A DNA stretch of 64,000 nucleotides from Desulfobacteraceae bacterium (GTDB lineage: Bacteria > Desulfobacterota > Desulfobacteria > Desulfobacterales > Desulfococcaceae), in the NCBI GenBank assembly GCA_011390755.1, contig JAABRU010000009.1:1-64000 (forward strand), in the 5' to 3' direction. Every line of letters starts with the position of its first letter. Positions within the stretch are counted from its first letter, which is position 1. Made by a program: the position numbers and the translations under genes. Below the pieces are notes generated by a model that made no database searches, had not been told where the DNA came from, and was given only the letters and a program-made list of their open reading frames with translations. Below, one piece after another: positions 62,096 to 64,000 of the stretch.

Positions 62096-63265
62096 TCAGG
62101 GTGTGCCTTCATTTCTGCCCGGGTGAACAAAACGAAGGCAGATCCAGGCAAAGAAAAGATAAAGGAGTGTCAGACCCCACATCCAAAGCCATTCTTCCCG
62201 AACCTGACGGAAGGAGGCGCCCATCTGAGTCAGCCGCAATCCCCCGGAGATTCCCCAGGTGCTTGGCAGGAGCATGGAAACCGCCCTTATCCAGTGGGGC
62301 ATACTTTCCACCGGCCAGGAAAATCCTGATATCAGCACCGCAATCATTGAGCTCCATACAATCATGACAATGGACGTTTCCCTGGTTTTGAAAAACTCTG
62401 CCAGCACCTGGCCCAGCAGAATGACCGACAGCAGAAAAGGCAGCAGAAACAGAGAAATCATTGCAATGCCTGTCCGCATGGGAAAATCCCAGAACCGGTA
62501 AATCACCCCGTAGATGAAAAGGATATGGATAAGATAAAGGGACAGGCAGGCAATTGTCCGTGAAATAATTTTTACCATGGGACCGCCCCGGCGCAGGGTG
62601 ACGTTTTTGCCCGCCATGATCTGCTCCCTGCGGGTCCCGGATATCATTCCGATTCCAATGAGCATGGTCTGCTGCAAAATCAGTATCAGAACGCCCGGGA
62701 CAATATAGGTGCCATAGCCCATGTGGGGATTGAATAATGATATGCTGACCAGGTTGAGCGGGGAACGGTCTGTCCCGGCCTTATCCGCCGACCATCCCCG
62801 TGCCTGGAAACGGCGGATCTGAATGCCTGCCGATACTGTGCGAACTGTTTTCACCAGCCCGGTCATGGCCTGTCTGTAGATCAGAAAATACGTTGCGTCC
62901 ACATATGCCGATACATAGGCCGGATGCCCCTGAAGGACATCTTTCTCAAAGCCTTGAGGAATCACCAGGGCTGCACTGTAGCGTCCTGAAGCGATCTCCT
63001 TTTGCGCGGTATCAGGATTCCGGGAACGACCTTCCACCCTGAGCATTTCCGAGGCATCTGCCATGCGGATAAGCTGCCTGCTGAGTGCGGAGTTGTCCTG
63101 ATCAATGACGGTCAGGGGCACCTGCTTCAGCACTTCCCCGGCATAAGGAAGCGGATAGATAAATGAATAAAAGACAATGGCCGCGCCCATGATAACCAGC
63201 ACGCCCGGATCCCTGAAAATCAATTTCAGTTCCGTCATTATATTAAAGAAAATATCCCTTATCAT
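62096..63265 (-). CDS. ABC-2 type transporter permease (YhhJ/YbhR-like)
   Basis: A 389-residue membrane permease with the usual plan: one N-terminal helix (LVIMGAAIVFYSFIYPL), a large periplasmic domain of about 130 residues (VPLTVIDQDNSALSRQLIRM, GRYSAALVIPQGFEKD) and five C-terminal helices with EFFKTRETSIVMIVWSSMIA and SGFSWPVESMP. This is the drug/lipid exporter group fed by an HlyD-type adaptor and an ABC ATPase, which should lie just outside the window. It overlaps the second permease gene by four bases. A copy of its last codons is part of the pseudogene at 44427-44799. Confidence 0.9.
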   Translation of the reverse strand: MIRDIFFNIMTELKLIFRDPGVLVIMGAAIVFYSFIYPLPYAGEVLKQVPLTVIDQDNSALSRQLIRMADASEMLRVEGRSRNPDTAQKEIASGRYSAALVIPQGFEKDVLQGHPAYVSAYVDATYFLIYRQAMTGLVKTVRTVSAGIQIRRFQARGWSADKAGTDRSPLNLVSISLFNPHMGYGTYIVPGVLILILQQTMLIGIGMISGTRREQIMAGKNVTLRRGGPMVKIISRTIACLSLYLIHILFIYGVIYRFWDFPMRTGIAMISLFLLPFLLSVILLGQVLAEFFKTRETSIVMIVWSSMIAVLISGFSWPVESMPHWIRAVSMLLPSTWGISGGLRLTQMGASFRQVREEWLWMWGLTLLYLFFAWICLRFVHPGRNEGTP

Positions 63266-64000
63266 GACTTTCCCCAGTAACGGCTGTCCTTCATGTGGTT
63301 CTTCAGCAGGGGAACCAGGCCGATTCCCACTACGGGGAAAATAAGCAGAATCAAAAGATCCGGCAGAGATTCAGCCGGTTCTGCACTTCGGAGGGTCTGC
63401 TCCAGAAAGATGTGAAGATAGTGTGTCAGCGGCAGCATACTGCTCCAGGCCTTTCCGAGGGCCGGCATTCTCTCCTGAGGGAAGGTCAGCCCCACAAAAG
63501 CAAAGGCGGTTCCGGAAAAAAAAGAGGCCGAGCTGAGGGCCATGCGCAGGCCGGGATTGAGAAAGACCAGGATGATGCCGCAGGCCAGGTAGGCAATCAC
63601 CAGGAAAAGTGTGGCCGTAATCAGGCCGGACAGAGAACCTCTCAGGGGAACACCAAAACCCATAAGGATAATGGCCAGCATTGCCAGACCCAGCAGACTG
63701 AATGAAATAAAATATACGGTCAGTTTTCCTGCCACTGCTTTCCACACACTTCCGCCCGCTGTTTCCAGCCATTTTCCGGCAGTGCTGTTCTTGAATTCGC
63801 TGCCCAGGGCCATAACCGCTGTCATGAGGATAAAAATCTGGAAGAAGGTGGGACAGAGAGCTGCTGCAAGAAAATACATGTAATTGAGCTGGGGATTGAA
63901 CAGTACATGCCGGTCAAGATGAACAGGTTCCACGCGGGCCATGGCCGCTTCCTCCATTTCTCCGCGCCGCAGCCTGGAGTGAAAGTTGATCCCCGCGGAA
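63262..64000 (-). CDS. Second ABC-2 type permease, cut by the window end
   Basis: The reading frame continues to base 64000 (SAGINFHSRLRRGEMEEAAM at its visible start), so the N-terminal part is missing. The visible part has VLFNPQLNYMYFLAAALCPT, the GSEFKNSTAGKWLETAGGS cytosolic loop, LVIAYLACGIILVFLNPGLR and FVGLTFPQERMP, as in the partner permease of YhhJ-type exporters. With the neighbouring permease it forms a heterodimer or tandem exporter; the ATPase and adaptor genes are expected beyond the window. Confidence 0.88.
   Translation of the reverse strand, partial: SAGINFHSRLRRGEMEEAAMARVEPVHLDRHVLFNPQLNYMYFLAAALCPTFFQIFILMTAVMALGSEFKNSTAGKWLETAGGSVWKAVAGKLTVYFISFSLLGLAMLAIILMGFGVPLRGSLSGLITATLFLVIAYLACGIILVFLNPGLRMALSSASFFSGTAFAFVGLTFPQERMPALGKAWSSMLPLTHYLHIFLEQTLRSAEPAESLPDLLILLIFPVVGIGLVPLLKNHMKDSRYWGKS

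Overview
The window looks like a chromosome segment of a sulfate-reducer-type Desulfobacterota (Desulfobacterales); a large repeat-rich genome such as that of Desulfonema or a relative is a guess. The grounds are a tungsten-type aldehyde ferredoxin oxidoreductase next to Tat-exported ferredoxins and a NiFe hydrogenase, sigma-54 promoters, a PII/AmtB locus and an unusually heavy load of short palindromic repeats. I saw no rRNA or tRNA gene, no CRISPR array, no intact transposase and no phage genes.

Layout. 0-4 kb: a helicase-less type ISP-like restriction-methylation protein between direct repeats. 5-17 kb: a lone receiver protein, MazG, a universal stress protein, a sugar-type ABC ATPase without its permease, a ModF-like ATPase overlapping a DHH-CBS protein, an orphan AbrB-type protein, membrane proteins and spermidine synthase. 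17-20 kb: an AT-rich ATPase/RloB pair that looks like an abortive-infection system, between two ~320-bp direct repeats. 20-29 kb: a BatA-like VWA membrane protein, a TauE/SafE permease, and a nitrogen locus (GlnD-like ACT-only protein, AmtB, PII) led by a sigma-54 promoter. 29-41 kb: small envelope proteins, a DnaJ-domain protein, a CxxC thioredoxin-fold protein, an MscS-type channel and CorA, among miniature inverted-repeat elements (MITEs).

41-64 kb is the most interesting part. Nearly everything is on the minus strand: BON and PRC-barrel proteins, a cyclopropane-fatty-acid-synthase-like enzyme, a lipid kinase and phosphoesterase pair, a secreted lipase-like protein, a second PRC-barrel module, a broken Na+/H+ antiporter, a frameshifted CDF metal transporter, an oxidoreductase/hydrogenase operon and an ABC-2 exporter. 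Six places carry the same two-box upstream motif (half-site GGTCATATTTG, then palindrome GGTCATATATGACC, starts 17-18 bp apart). At five of them a sigma-54 -24/-12 element lies about 100 bp downstream. I read this as a local sigma-54 regulon under one unknown activator, covering envelope-stress genes and the oxidoreductase-hydrogenase operon.

The same region is decaying: remnants of phosphoketolase and class I aldolase lie behind the hydrogenase, a MITE replaces the first half of the antiporter, MITE trains separate two sigma-54 promoters from their genes, and pieces of the hydrogenase and exporter genes are fused into a chimeric pseudogene at 44.4-44.8 kb.
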